Positions 21,863 through 31,876 of a stretch of DNA of 64,000 bases are shown here, piece by piece. The notes beneath the pieces are model-generated. The model was not told the DNA's origin and ran no database searches. It worked only from the letters and a program-made list of their open reading frames with translations. The position numbers and the translations under genes were made by a program. The DNA comes from Pediococcus claussenii ATCC BAA-344 (GTDB lineage Bacteria > Bacillota > Bacilli > Lactobacillales > Lactobacillaceae): assembly GCF_000237995.1 (NCBI RefSeq), contig NC_016605.1, positions 1,178,001 to 1,242,000 on the forward strand, given 5' to 3'. Numbering within the stretch: position 1 is the first letter of the stretch; each line of letters begins with the position of its first letter.

Positions 21863-21890
21863 TTGCACAAAAAAACAAAGTGAGTATAAT
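21863..21890 (+). promoter_or_regulatory. clpE promoter
   Basis: TTGCAC (21863-21868), 16-base spacer, TATAAT (21885-21890). The CtsR operator begins nine bases downstream, covering the transcription start. Confidence 0.8.
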
Positions 21891-21898
21891 TTAGTTAT

Positions 21899-21915
21899 GG
21901 TCAAATTTGGTCAAA
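21899..21915 (+). promoter_or_regulatory. CtsR operator
   Basis: GGTCAAATTTGGTCAAA is the direct heptad repeat bound by the stress repressor CtsR (GGTCAAA-n3-GGTCAAA). It overlaps the clpE start site, so clpE should be derepressed by heat. Confidence 0.95.
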
Positions 21916-21961
21916 CAATTTGACGCATTCTATTTTAGTTGTACAGAAAGGAGACAGCGTT

Positions 21962-24169
21962 GTGCTTTGTCAAAACTGTCAAAAAAATGAGGCGACCATT
22001 CATCTTTATACAAACGTGAATGGGAGCAAACAACAGATTGACCTTTGTCAGAGTTGCTATCAACTTTTACAAAATGATGAAAAAAACGGAAACGGAGGTG
22101 CTAACATGGCACAAGACCCATTTGGCTTTGGAAACTTGGATGACATTTTCAGAGCAATGCAAAATGGCAATGTTGAACAACCGGAAGGATTTAATCAACG
22201 CCAAGTTCCCCCCACTCAGGGTGAACGCGGCGGTGGAAATAACGGAGGTTCCTTATTAGCCCAATACGGTCTAAACATGACTGATCTAGCTAAACAGGGT
22301 AAAATCGACCCAGTTATTGGTCGTGACTCAGAAATCGAAAGAGTTATTGAAATTCTTAACCGTCGAACTAAGAATAATCCCGTTTTGATTGGTGAAGCCG
22401 GTGTTGGTAAAACAGCAGTCGTAGAGGGGTTAGCACAAAGGATTGTCGAAGGTTCTGTTCCACAAAAACTACTCAACAAACAAATCGTGCGATTAGACGT
22501 TGTTTCACTTGTTCAAGGGACTGGTATCCGCGGACAATTTGAGCAACGCATGCAACAATTAATGAAAGAAGTTCAAGATAATAAGGATATGATTGTCTTT
22601 ATTGATGAAATTCATGAAATCGTTGGTGCAGGAAATGCTGAAGGTGGCATGGACGCAGGTAACGTTTTGAAGCCGGCCCTTGCGCGGGGTGACTTCCAAC
22701 TAGTTGGTGCCACAACTCTTAAGGAGTATCGTGACATTGAAAAAGATGCCGCTTTAGCACGTCGTTTACAACCCGTCCAAGTTGACGAACCAAGCGAAGA
22801 AGAATCAATCAAAATTTTAAAGGGTATTCAGAAAAAGTACGAAGATTATCATCATGTTCATTATACTGATGACTCAATTGTTGCCGCGGTTAAACTTTCA
22901 AAACGTTATATTCAAGATCGTTTTCTGCCTGACAAAGCAATTGATCTTCTTGATGAAGCAGGGTCTAAAAAGAATTTAACACTCAATGTTGCCGATCCTG
23001 AAACAATTCAAAAAAAGATTAACGAAGCTGAAGCCTTGAAACAAGACGCTTTAAAGGCTGAGGATTACGAGAAGGCTGCTTATTATCGTGATCAAGTTAC
23101 AAAGCTTGAAAGTAATAAAGAGAATGCTTCAGATAACGACTCAACTGCTACCGTAACCGAAAAAGATATGGAACAGATTGTTGAATCGAAAACAGACATC
23201 CCTGTTGGCGATTTACAACAACAAGAGCAAGAACAACTCCAAAATCTTGCTCCAAATCTTAAAAGCCATGTAATTGGTCAAGATGAAGCCGTTGATAAAA
23301 TTGCTCGTGCTATTCGACGAAATCGAATTGGCTTGAATGGTACAGGTCGTCCAATTGGTTCATTCCTATTTGTTGGTCCTACTGGGGTTGGTAAAACTGA
23401 ACTCGCAAAACAACTTGCTGCTTCCCTATTCGGCTCAGAAGATTCTATGATTCGCTTTGATATGAGTGAGTACATGGAGCCACATTCAATTTCTAAGTTA
23501 ATTGGCTCACCTCCAGGGTATGTTGGATACGAAGAGGCTGGACAATTAACCGAACAAGTTCGACGTCATCCATATAGTTTGGTGCTATTGGATGAGGTTG
23601 AGAAGGCACATCCGGATGTAATGCATATGTTTCTTCAGATCCTTGATGATGGTCGCCTAACCGATTCTCAAGGTCGAACAGTTAGCTTTAAAGATACCAT
23701 CATTATCATGACTTCAAATGCTGGATCAGGAGATGTCGAGGCTGACGTTGGTTTTGGTGCCGCTGCACAAGGCAAAACTCATTCAGTTTTAGGTAAACTC
23801 GGTAACTACTTCAAACCTGAATTTTTAAATCGATTTGATGACATTGTTGAATTCCAGGCACTTTCAAAGAAGAATTTACTGAAAATTGTTGATCTAATGA
23901 TAAATGACGTAAATGGCATGTTGGCTGCACAAGATCTACACGTCACAGTAACAGCTCCTGTAGATGAACGATTAGTAGAACTTGGCTATGACCCAAAGAT
24001 GGGGGCTCGCCCATTAAGACGTGTCATCCAAGAGCAAATTGAAGACAGAATTGCTGATTTTTATTTAGACCATCCTGCTGACAAGAATCTTGTTGCTGAT
24101 CTAAAGAATGATCAGATCGAAATTCGCTCACAAAAGCCATCCGAAAGTGATACTGAAGACTCCAAATAG
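21962..24169 (+). CDS. clpE: ATP-dependent Clp ATPase ClpE
   Basis: HSP100 unfoldase that pairs with ClpP and disaggregates or degrades damaged proteins after stress. Order: N-terminal zinc finger with CQNC (3-6) and CQSC (29-32); a glycine- and glutamine-rich linker; first AAA domain with GEAGVGKT (144-151); a UVR coiled-coil (about 350-385); second AAA domain with GPTGVGKT (472-479). That layout separates ClpE from ClpC and ClpB. Start is GTG at 21962 (LCQNCQKNE next), with AAAGGAG eight bases upstream, giving 735 residues. Regulated by CtsR. Confidence 0.96.
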   Translation: MLCQNCQKNEATIHLYTNVNGSKQQIDLCQSCYQLLQNDEKNGNGGANMAQDPFGFGNLDDIFRAMQNGNVEQPEGFNQRQVPPTQGERGGGNNGGSLLAQYGLNMTDLAKQGKIDPVIGRDSEIERVIEILNRRTKNNPVLIGEAGVGKTAVVEGLAQRIVEGSVPQKLLNKQIVRLDVVSLVQGTGIRGQFEQRMQQLMKEVQDNKDMIVFIDEIHEIVGAGNAEGGMDAGNVLKPALARGDFQLVGATTLKEYRDIEKDAALARRLQPVQVDEPSEEESIKILKGIQKKYEDYHHVHYTDDSIVAAVKLSKRYIQDRFLPDKAIDLLDEAGSKKNLTLNVADPETIQKKINEAEALKQDALKAEDYEKAAYYRDQVTKLESNKENASDNDSTATVTEKDMEQIVESKTDIPVGDLQQQEQEQLQNLAPNLKSHVIGQDEAVDKIARAIRRNRIGLNGTGRPIGSFLFVGPTGVGKTELAKQLAASLFGSEDSMIRFDMSEYMEPHSISKLIGSPPGYVGYEEAGQLTEQVRRHPYSLVLLDEVEKAHPDVMHMFLQILDDGRLTDSQGRTVSFKDTIIIMTSNAGSGDVEADVGFGAAAQGKTHSVLGKLGNYFKPEFLNRFDDIVEFQALSKKNLLKIVDLMINDVNGMLAAQDLHVTVTAPVDERLVELGYDPKMGARPLRRVIQEQIEDRIADFYLDHPADKNLVADLKNDQIEIRSQKPSESDTEDSK

Positions 24170-24187
24170 AGAATATTTCACTTAAAA

Positions 24188-24226
24188 AAAAGCGGAACTA
24201 CAATAATTAATTGTAGTTCCGCTTTT
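24188..24226. terminator. Bidirectional terminator between clpE and the DUF1634 gene
   Basis: Arms AAAAGCGGAACTACAAT and ATTGTAGTTCCGCTTTT pair over 17 bases with a short loop, so it works for both convergent genes. Confidence 0.93.
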
Positions 24227-24240
24227 TTAGTATACATAAA

Positions 24241-24612
24241 TTATTTTCCTGCATATCCAATAACCATTCCGAAAATCAAAATAACAAGTACTAAGGTTGT
24301 AATCCACACATACATTCGATCATTTTCCTTAGCAAAAGCATAAATCGATACAATTACTCGTAAAACCGGTGTTAAAATCAATAGAAAAATTCCAAACATC
24401 ACAACAGCGTACGCTCTTAGTCCAAGAACACCACTCCAGATCGTTCCAAAATCTTTGGGTAACAAATCTGAATTATATCCAGTTCCTTTGAATACCCATA
24501 GTAAAATACCAACAATTATGACAAACGCAGATATATATACCCCAATTTGGAGCACTCTACCAATCATAATTTCAACATTTTTCATTTCGTCCTTTTTTAC
24601 TGAATTACCCAT
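24241..24612 (-). CDS. DUF1634 membrane protein
   Basis: A 123-residue protein with three membrane segments (about 21-40, 65-90, 100-120). It matches the DUF1634 pattern, including the GLRAYAVVMFGIFLLILTPV segment. Such genes usually sit beside a TauE/SafE exporter, as here: its ATG shares one base with the exporter stop codon (TAATG). A subunit or partner of the exporter is the natural guess; function unproven. Confidence 0.8.
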   Translation of the reverse strand: MGNSVKKDEMKNVEIMIGRVLQIGVYISAFVIIVGILLWVFKGTGYNSDLLPKDFGTIWSGVLGLRAYAVVMFGIFLLILTPVLRVIVSIYAFAKENDRMYVWITTLVLVILIFGMVIGYAGK

Positions 24613-25466
24613 TAGATATTCACCCCAAATCCTTTAAGAACCATCTGCAGTCCCATGTATAATAAAACTGGAATAAAAATCATACGAATGACACGAGGAT
24701 GAAGCCTTTGCATAACTCTGGATCCAATTGTTGCGCCAAAAAGAATTCCAAGCGCTAGGGGTCCAGCAATATCAGCCCTAATCGATCCGTTAAAGAAATA
24801 AACCATTGCACTTGCCGCCGCAGTAACTCCCATCATCAAATTACTCGTAGCACTAGAGGGTTTTAACGGCATTTTCATAATTGTATCCATAGCAGTAACC
24901 TTAAAAACACCACTACCTATTCCAAGAAGTCCACTCGCCAAGCCAGCACCAAACATCATCGCGAAACCACCCGGTACATTCTCAACCGAATAATCAACAT
25001 CTTTATTCAACACTTGGTCATGATAGCTCCCGTTTAACTTTAGCTTATTTGCTAGGGCATCATTTTTAGTACTTACTTCATCACTGCCGGTTCCCCTGAG
25101 CTTTCTCCACATATTCCAACATGAAAAAAGTAAAAATGAACCAAATAACACGAATAAAATCGTTGGATGAAAAAAGCTTGTCATAATTGCACCAATAATG
25201 GCGCCAATTGTGGTTGCAATTTCCAAAAACATCGCAACCCTTAGATTTAACATTTCATCTCGTAAATATGCAATCGTTGCTCCAGAACTGGTAGCAATTA
25301 CGGAAATAATACTTGCACCAATAGCGTATTTAATATCCAATCCCATCATTACTGTCAAAACTGGCGTAATAATAATCCCACCACCAATTCCTAAAATTGC
25401 ACCAAATATTCCCGCCAGTAGTCCAACTACCAGAAGAAGAATTAATTGATTGGCCACATTCTCCAT
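24612..25466 (-). CDS. TauE/SafE-family anion exporter
   Basis: A 284-residue membrane protein of the sulfite/organosulfonate exporter family. It has two repeated halves, each with a glycine-rich opening segment: GLLAGIFGAILGIGGGIIITP near residues 16-36 and GAGLASGLLGIGSGVFKV near 172-190. About eight segments. Family members export sulfite, sulfoacetate or related anions; no neighbour reveals the substrate. First gene of a two-gene operon with DUF1634. Confidence 0.88.
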   Translation of the reverse strand: MENVANQLILLLVVGLLAGIFGAILGIGGGIIITPVLTVMMGLDIKYAIGASIISVIATSSGATIAYLRDEMLNLRVAMFLEIATTIGAIIGAIMTSFFHPTILFVLFGSFLLFSCWNMWRKLRGTGSDEVSTKNDALANKLKLNGSYHDQVLNKDVDYSVENVPGGFAMMFGAGLASGLLGIGSGVFKVTAMDTIMKMPLKPSSATSNLMMGVTAAASAMVYFFNGSIRADIAGPLALGILFGATIGSRVMQRLHPRVIRMIFIPVLLYMGLQMVLKGFGVNI

Positions 25467-25500
25467 CTCCTTTTTCTCTCAATATATAGATTATACCCAA

Positions 25501-25540
25501 AAAGAGCAAACCACCAGAAAATCTGACAGTTTGCCTTTTT
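25501..25540 (-). terminator. Terminator of ltaS
   Basis: AAAAAGGCAAAC and GTTTGCTCTTTTT form the outer stem around an imperfect inner stem; the transcript ends in CTCTTTTT. Located 18 bases after the ltaS stop codon. Confidence 0.7.
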
Positions 25541-25558
25541 TTAAATTAAGAAAGATTT

Positions 25559-27643
25559 CTACTTACTATCTTTTTCATCATCCTTAATCTCTGGTGCATC
25601 TGTTTTATAATCACCCATCGTTGATTTACCATGATTTTGACTAACTAAACTAGTTGGAAACTTCTTGTCCGCCTGTTCTAATTGCTCAAGACCGTTTTGC
25701 TTCTTATAGTTATAGTCCGCTTTATTAACTTTCTTAAACCAGTCTAACTTATTAAATCTTAACAAATCTCCATTGATTACCTTATCAGAGTATGTCAATT
25801 GTTTATCTACATAGTCCTGAATCTTAGCGATTTCTTTCTTTTGGTTTCCAGTTTCATTGGTAATCTGTTCACCAGTTGCGGTGTAATATAAATCACCACC
25901 GTACTTAGTATACTTTTTAGAAACGAAACTGCCATCACGAAATGCCACAATCTGATTAAAGTTCTTCGCAGTCATATCTTGTCCAAATTCAATTGTCCCT
26001 GGAGTTTTAATTCCTAATATGTTCATCAAGGTTGGCATAACATCTATTTCACCACTGTAATTATGATTAATTCCACCCTTAAGCCCATCAGCGTGAATCA
26101 TGAATGGAACTTTTTGGAACATTGCTAAGTCATAGTTATTAACACCCTTTAATCCTAAAATTTTAGCAATGGCTGGTTTATGGTTATTTGAAATACCGTA
26201 ATGATCTCCATACAAAACAAGAACACTCTTTTTCTCAAGTCCTGACTTCTTCAAATATTGCATTAATTCACCAATTGATTGGTCCAAATAATGAGCAGTT
26301 TGCACATATGGATCCACAGTTGGGTCACCCGTATCCCACGGAGCAATCGTTGCATTTTCCTTCGAAATCAAATAAGGATAGTGATTTGAAACCGTAATCA
26401 ACTTCGCGTAAAACGGTTGTGGAAGTTGTTGCACATATTGCATCGAGTCACGTAAGAAGATTTTATCTTTCATCCCATAACCACTGACGTAACCTGGTTT
26501 AATATCAAAATACTGCTTGCTAAAGAAATATTGATATCCAAATGACTTGTACGCATTATCACGATTCCAAAAACTAGGAACATCCCCGTGAAAGGCAGCT
26601 GTCGTATATCCATGTTGATCAAGAATTGCTGGCGTTGATTGGAATGTATTGGTTGTTCCGTCAGTTACCATAGCGGCTCCTTCTGGAAGTCCAAACAAAG
26701 AATTCTCAAGCATCATCTCAGCATCGGCAGTCTTCCCTTGCCCAACTTGGTTAAAGAAGTTATCAAATGCTAATGTATTTTTATCATGATAAAGTTTGTT
26801 AAGGTTTGGCGTAATCTCTTGCCCTTTCCACTTTTTATCAATTACAAATTGTTGCAAACTCTCCAAATGAATTACAAAAACATTTTTTCCTTTTTCAACC
26901 CCCTTGTATTGAATATTAGGGTTAGCATGTGTTTCTTTAAGAAATTTCCTGATAGGATCTAGCTGAGAACTCTTAGCCTCTTTCTTTTTATTACCATTTT
27001 GATACGTTTTAATCCCGTCATAAAGAGTATAGGACTGCAATCCAAGGTACTTTACAATGTAATTATTATCAAACGTTCTAGTTAACAATCCTGATCGATT
27101 AGCATATGCCATAGTTAGGTTGGCACCTAATACAGCAAACGATAAAATTGTCACTAAGAAAGCATTAACGATCTTAAATGGTCGCTTATCGATCTTTACA
27201 AAGCCAAACACTAGAATAAGTATTACGAACAAAACATCTAAGAATACTAAAAAGTCAGTTGCTCTCAGTATCCCCATTAAGCTCTTTCCCAGATTATCAG
27301 ATGCAGATCCTGAACCCTTAATCAAACTAAAGGTAATAAAATCCGAAAATTCGCGATAATACAAAATATTTGCAAAGAGCCAAGTGGACAAAATTGCATC
27401 CATAACAATCATGTACCAATAAGCCCACTTACCACGAATATATAGTCCAATTCCGAATAACAGAATTGCAAAGCCTAAGGGGCTAATTGCAAGTATTAAC
27501 TGCTGCATTGGTCCCTGTGCACCTAAAGTGAACTTAGTCTGATAAGCTATGTACGACTTAATCCAAAATAATATTGTAATAAGGGCAAAGAAGCCAAACT
27601 TGCTATTTAAATCTCTTCTCGCCCTATGCCAAAGCTGATTCAT
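25559..27643 (-). CDS. ltaS: Lipoteichoic acid synthase
   Basis: Polymerises glycerol phosphate from phosphatidylglycerol onto the glycolipid anchor on the outer membrane face. 694 residues: five membrane segments within about 1-175, then a linker and an extracellular sulfatase-fold domain. Visible active-site parts are the metal-ligand region VIHLESLQQF (Glu261), the catalytic threonine (Thr305 in GQGKTADAE) and GDHYG further on. A charged C-terminal tail (KTDAPEIKDDEKDSK) follows. CGGAGGATTGCC supports the ATG. Monocistronic. The anchor-making operon lies 8 kb away. Confidence 0.95.
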   Translation of the reverse strand: MNQLWHRARRDLNSKFGFFALITILFWIKSYIAYQTKFTLGAQGPMQQLILAISPLGFAILLFGIGLYIRGKWAYWYMIVMDAILSTWLFANILYYREFSDFITFSLIKGSGSASDNLGKSLMGILRATDFLVFLDVLFVILILVFGFVKIDKRPFKIVNAFLVTILSFAVLGANLTMAYANRSGLLTRTFDNNYIVKYLGLQSYTLYDGIKTYQNGNKKKEAKSSQLDPIRKFLKETHANPNIQYKGVEKGKNVFVIHLESLQQFVIDKKWKGQEITPNLNKLYHDKNTLAFDNFFNQVGQGKTADAEMMLENSLFGLPEGAAMVTDGTTNTFQSTPAILDQHGYTTAAFHGDVPSFWNRDNAYKSFGYQYFFSKQYFDIKPGYVSGYGMKDKIFLRDSMQYVQQLPQPFYAKLITVSNHYPYLISKENATIAPWDTGDPTVDPYVQTAHYLDQSIGELMQYLKKSGLEKKSVLVLYGDHYGISNNHKPAIAKILGLKGVNNYDLAMFQKVPFMIHADGLKGGINHNYSGEIDVMPTLMNILGIKTPGTIEFGQDMTAKNFNQIVAFRDGSFVSKKYTKYGGDLYYTATGEQITNETGNQKKEIAKIQDYVDKQLTYSDKVINGDLLRFNKLDWFKKVNKADYNYKKQNGLEQLEQADKKFPTSLVSQNHGKSTMGDYKTDAPEIKDDEKDSK

Positions 27644-27741
27644 GGCAATCCTCCGTAATTAAACAAAAATTGAAACATCAATTATTATAAACTAATTAAC
27701 AGCATTTATACCGTTTCAATATAAAATCTTAAACATCTGAA

Positions 27742-29310
27742 TTAAAGCTTAGCCGTTAATTCAACGTTCGGATACTTATCTTTAAACCAACGTTCTGCAA
27801 ATTGATTCTCAAATAAAAATAGAGGTTCGCCAAAACGATCCTTCACCAGCAAATTACGCGATGACGACATTTTTTCATCCAATTGATCAGGGTTAATCCA
27901 ACGTGCAATTTTCTTTCCCATTGGCTGCATTACTACCTCAGAATTATATTCGTTTAACATTCTGAATTGAAATACCTCAAACTGTAGTTGACCGACCGCA
28001 CCTAGAATATAATCTCCAGTTGTATAATTTGAATACAATTGAACTGCGCCTTCTTGCACTAATTGTTGAATTCCCTTGTGGAAAGATTTTTGTTTCATGA
28101 CATTTTTTGCAGATACTTGCATAAATAGTTCTGGCGTAAACTGTGGTAGCTTTTCAAATTGAACTGCTTTTTTTCCGTCATAAATCGTATCACCTATTTG
28201 AAAATTACCAGTATCATAGAGACCAATAATATCTCCAGCCACAGCCGTCTCAACGTTTTCTCTAGTGTCCGCCATAAATTGAGTAGAATTTGAAAGGCGA
28301 ATCTTTTTATTAGAGCGAGTAAGTGTTACATCCATCCCCCGATCAAACTCTCCCGAACAAATTCTTAAAAATGCAATCCGGTCTCGATGATTTGGGTTCA
28401 TATTAGCTTGGATCTTGAAGACAAAACCTGAAAATTCAGAATCATTGGGTTTAATTACTGATTCATCTTCAGTTACATGAGAAGACGGCGCAGGTGCGAA
28501 ATCTAAATATGCATCCAAAAATGTCTTAACCCCAAAGTTAGTAAGAGCGGAACCAAAGAATACAGGTGTTAAATCCCCCGTTTCAATCTTCTTATGGTCA
28601 AATTGATTACCAGCCTCTTTCATCAATTGAACTTCCATCATTGCATCTGAAAATATGCTATCTTCCATCAAATCTAAGCTTTCAACTGGATTTCCTTCGT
28701 CGTCCAAATCAATAAACTTTGGCTTGTCTGTATGTAACTCAATTCGATTATTGTAAATATCGTAAAGGCCTTTAAGCCCTTTTCCCATTCCGATTGGCCA
28801 ATTCATTGGATACGCATTGATTCCTAAAACTTCTTCTAATTCATTAACTAGTTCAAGTGGCTCTCGCCCATCACGATCTAATTTGTTCATGAACGTAAAA
28901 ATTGGAATTCCACGCATTTTACAAATTTGAAACAACTTCTTTGTTTGAGGTTCAATTCCTTTAGCAGAGTCAATAACCATCACTGCCGAATCAACTGCCA
29001 TTAAAGTACGATAAGTATCTTCAGAGAAATCCTCATGTCCTGGCGTATCCAAAATATTAATTCTTTTATCATGGTAATCAAACTGCATCACCGAGCTAGT
29101 AACAGAAATTCCACGTTTCTTTTCGATTTCCATCCAATCTGATTTAGCGTAGTTCCCTGTTTTGCGAGCTTTTACCGTTCCTGCTTCACGAACAACCCCA
29201 CCAAATAACAATAATTGCTCAGTAATAGTTGTCTTACCAGCATCAGGATGTGAGATAATGGCAAAAGTTCGTCGCTTATTTACCGCAGTTTCTAATTCAC
29301 TTTGATTCAT
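27742..29310 (-). CDS. prfC: Peptide chain release factor 3
   Basis: GTPase that recycles RF1/RF2 after termination. 522 residues. G1 motif SHPDAGKTT lies near residue 20, DTPGHEDF (G3) near 92 and NKLD (G4) near 145; [10 protein letters not shown] is switch I. Standard length, no oddities. Start ATG with AAAGGAG upstream. Confidence 0.96.
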   Translation of the reverse strand: MNQSELETAVNKRRTFAIISHPDAGKTTITEQLLLFGGVVREAGTVKARKTGNYAKSDWMEIEKKRGISVTSSVMQFDYHDKRINILDTPGHEDFSEDTYRTLMAVDSAVMVIDSAKGIEPQTKKLFQICKMRGIPIFTFMNKLDRDGREPLELVNELEEVLGINAYPMNWPIGMGKGLKGLYDIYNNRIELHTDKPKFIDLDDEGNPVESLDLMEDSIFSDAMMEVQLMKEAGNQFDHKKIETGDLTPVFFGSALTNFGVKTFLDAYLDFAPAPSSHVTEDESVIKPNDSEFSGFVFKIQANMNPNHRDRIAFLRICSGEFDRGMDVTLTRSNKKIRLSNSTQFMADTRENVETAVAGDIIGLYDTGNFQIGDTIYDGKKAVQFEKLPQFTPELFMQVSAKNVMKQKSFHKGIQQLVQEGAVQLYSNYTTGDYILGAVGQLQFEVFQFRMLNEYNSEVVMQPMGKKIARWINPDQLDEKMSSSRNLLVKDRFGEPLFLFENQFAERWFKDKYPNVELTAKL

Positions 29311-29370
29311 TGGTTAGTACTCCTTTTTGTTATTAAAAATTCTTAAAATATTTATCCAAGACTATGAAAA

Positions 29371-29403
29371 GGGCTAGGAGAAAACGTTAGTTTTTCCCTA
29401 GCC
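29371..29403 (-). terminator. Terminator of tagD
   Basis: GGCTAGGGAAAA pairs with TTTTCTCCTAGCC (one bulge), followed by CTTTTC. It begins 16 bases after the stop codon. Confidence 0.75.
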
Positions 29404-29418
29404 TCTTTACGATAAGAA

Positions 29419-29826
29419 CTAGTCATTCGCTTTCTGACCAGCAAGCCCTAAATCCTTTTTAATCCTAGTTGTCGAGATGCCTTCGGTGCGTGGTAGATAA
29501 ACTACCTCACAATATTCCGCCAGAAAATCAAATTCACCTTTCCAGTCGTCACCCATTACAAAAATATCAATATTATGGTCTTTGACATCCCGGATTTTCT
29601 GGTCCCACCCCTTTTCTGGAATTACCTCATCAACGTAACGAATTGCTTCCAGAATGTATTTTCTGTCTTCAAAGGAAGTATAGGCCGTTTTTCCCTTAAG
29701 GGCGTTAAACTCGTCCGTTGAAGCACATACAGTTAAGTGGTCGCCCAATTCTTTGGCGCGCTTTAATAGACGAATGTGTCCCTTATGCAATAAATCAAAT
29801 GTCCCATAAGTAATTACTCGTGTCAT
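29419..29826 (-). CDS. tagD: Glycerol-3-phosphate cytidylyltransferase
   Basis: Makes CDP-glycerol from CTP and glycerol 3-phosphate. 135 residues with the nucleotidyltransferase HxGH motif HKGH (14-17) and RTEGISTT (113-120). I chose the ATG at 29826 (MTRVITYGTFDLLHKGH), matching the usual start of TagD; longer starts add a non-conserved arginine-rich stretch. It stands alone here, away from wall teichoic acid genes. The likely user within the window is the CDP-glycerol glycerophosphotransferase in the EPS operon (47669-48829). Confidence 0.94.
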   Translation of the reverse strand: MTRVITYGTFDLLHKGHIRLLKRAKELGDHLTVCASTDEFNALKGKTAYTSFEDRKYILEAIRYVDEVIPEKGWDQKIRDVKDHNIDIFVMGDDWKGEFDFLAEYCEVVYLPRTEGISTTRIKKDLGLAGQKAND

Positions 29827-29975
29827 TTTTCCCATACCTCTTTCTCGCATGATGTTACCATATTTTGAACATTAATTCCAACTTACATTTAACGAAGATA
29901 ACGTTCTAATTACTACTCCAGTAATTATCTAGTAATACTTCGTCACTTCACAGTAATGTATTCTGCGCTCCCTAA

Positions 29976-31103
29976 TTAATGCGGGTTAACCTTATCCTCA
30001 ATTGTATCCCTATTCAGTAACCAAATCTTATGGAAGAAGCCAACTAATACCTTTAAAATTGCGTAGAACGGAATAACCAAAATCATTCCAAAAACACCAG
30101 AAATTTTCCCAGCAGCTAATAATAAAATGATAATGGTAAGGGGATGGATCTGAAGACTCTTGCCAATAACATTGGGGTACACAAGATTTCCATCAATTTG
30201 TTGAACAATTAAAACTACAACGATTACATAGACAACTTGTGTTGGAGACTTTGCAATCGCAACTAACAGTGACGGAAAGATCCCAATATAAGGTCCAACA
30301 TATGGAATTATGTTACATATACCTGCTATAACCCCAAGCAATGCACCATAAGGCTGACCAATAATCATATACCCAATCACTGTAAAGGTTCCAACAAACA
30401 GACATTCAATCACCTGACCCCCAATATAGGAAGAAAGGGTCGAGCTCATCGTATCAAACAATTCAAGTACGTTTTTTTGATTCCTTTTTGGAATGAACTT
30501 GGCAACCGTTGGCTTTAACTTATATCCATCCTTTAACATGTAAAAAAGAACAACGGGAACAGTAATTAAAATAATAGTTACACTGGTTAGAGTGGAAATA
30601 ATTGTTCCTAGACTAGAGGTCATACTTGTTAAAATTGTTTGAGCATAGCTCCCCATTTTTCCATTCAATTGTTTAACATACGGATCAAGGTCTATTTTTT
30701 TAAACCAAGAGTGCTCAAGTAACTTCTGTGATCCCTTCTGTAAATCAGTAGCAATTGACGGTAAGTTACTAATCAACTGTGAAATTTGCTTAATAATTAC
30801 TGGTAGAAATGAACTGATTGAAAATGCAATCAGTGCAAAAAAAGCAATAAACACAATCGTAACAGCCCAAGTTCTCCCGATCTTGAACTTTTTAAATTTA
30901 ATGTGCATCAACAGCTTCACTAAGGGGTTAAGCATGTAGTATAAGAAAGTAGCCAATATTAGTGGTGTGAAAACAGTATTAATAAAGGTGCCAAATGGTG
31001 TAAATAAAAATTTAATTTTTGTACATACCCATACTAAAGTGGCGACAATCAAAATTTCTAACGACCAATACATCAATGGACTATTTCTTAATTTATTAAA
31101 CAT
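29976..31103 (-). CDS. AI-2E family transporter
   Basis: A 375-residue polytopic protein of the AI-2E/PerM family. The N-terminal helices, a soluble loop (about 125-160, KGSQKLLEHSWFKKIDLDP), and the C-terminal GVIAGICNIIPYVGPYIGIF and HPLTIIILLLAAGKISGVFG segments are typical. Members have been linked to autoinducer-2 export or ion antiport; which applies is unknown. TTGGAGTTGAATT precedes the ATG. Confidence 0.87.
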   Translation of the reverse strand: MFNKLRNSPLMYWSLEILIVATLVWVCTKIKFLFTPFGTFINTVFTPLILATFLYYMLNPLVKLLMHIKFKKFKIGRTWAVTIVFIAFFALIAFSISSFLPVIIKQISQLISNLPSIATDLQKGSQKLLEHSWFKKIDLDPYVKQLNGKMGSYAQTILTSMTSSLGTIISTLTSVTIILITVPVVLFYMLKDGYKLKPTVAKFIPKRNQKNVLELFDTMSSTLSSYIGGQVIECLFVGTFTVIGYMIIGQPYGALLGVIAGICNIIPYVGPYIGIFPSLLVAIAKSPTQVVYVIVVVLIVQQIDGNLVYPNVIGKSLQIHPLTIIILLLAAGKISGVFGMILVIPFYAILKVLVGFFHKIWLLNRDTIEDKVNPH

Positions 31104-31132
31104 AATTCAACTCCAATTTTAGTATTAAAAAA

Positions 31133-31148
31133 GGTGGGACCTCCCACC
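31133..31148 (-). terminator. Terminator of the DUF402 gene
   Basis: GGTGGGA/TCCCACC with a two-base loop and TTTTTTAATAC after it. Compact but strong. Confidence 0.8.
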
Positions 31149-31149
31149 G

Positions 31150-31707
31150 TTATCTCGAGTTATTGCGCTTAGCTATACTCAGGTACCGATTGTACCAAAT
31201 GTTAACAAACTCCGTTGAAAATGGGCCTCTCTTTTGATCAATCCATTCTGTAAGTTCGGATACACTTCCCATCACAATATTGATTGTATCCTGAGGGTAA
31301 TGCCATTTCTTGCTAAACATCATAAACTCATCTACGTCAAGAAGTCGTCGATCACCATTGGGGAAAATTTTCACATCTAAATCATAATCAATGTACTTCA
31401 ACGCTTCCCGATCCAAAACATACGGTGTTGCTATATTGCAATAATACGATACACCACTTTTTCGAATCATTGTGACAATATTGAACCAATTATGTTTATT
31501 AAAATAAACAAGCGCTGGTTCCTTTGTCATCCAATGACGTCCATCTTCTTCAACAACAATCGTATGATCGTTACAACCGATAAATTCGTTTTCATCATTT
31601 TTTAAAACCATGGTATCCCGCCATGTTCGATGAAGCCGACCATCATGCTTATAGCTTTTTATCGCAATATACTCGCCCTCCTTAGGTTGGTTCATTTCAC
31701 GAGTCAT
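31150..31707 (-). CDS. DUF402 nucleoside tri-/diphosphatase (Ntdp family)
   Basis: A 185-residue cytoplasmic protein. Characteristic pieces are [13 protein letters not shown] near residues 18-30, an [20 protein letters not shown] stretch and [10 protein letters not shown], with the acidic residues that bind metal in this fold. Staphylococcal and streptococcal relatives hydrolyse nucleoside di- and triphosphates. AGGTAGGAACAAT lies before the ATG chosen. Single gene. Confidence 0.86.
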   Translation of the reverse strand: MTREMNQPKEGEYIAIKSYKHDGRLHRTWRDTMVLKNDENEFIGCNDHTIVVEEDGRHWMTKEPALVYFNKHNWFNIVTMIRKSGVSYYCNIATPYVLDREALKYIDYDLDVKIFPNGDRRLLDVDEFMMFSKKWHYPQDTINIVMGSVSELTEWIDQKRGPFSTEFVNIWYNRYLSIAKRNNSR

Positions 31708-31828
31708 ATTGTTCCTACCTCTATCTATAAATCACTTTTAATTATAGCAAATTGAGACAACTTAATACATACGGATCTCACTTTGCTTATTATGAATAAA
31801 TTTTTAATCGAGATTTGGTTTAAATACA

Positions 31829-31873
31829 AAAACCGTAACCACCAATTATTGCTTATCAGTGATTACGGTTTTA
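31829..31873 (-). terminator. Terminator of recX-serine hydrolase pair
   Basis: AAAACCGTAAtCAC pairs with GTGgTTACGGTTTT around a 17-base loop, then TTTGT. Just after the stop codon at 31877. Confidence 0.75.
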
Positions 31874-31876
31874 AGG

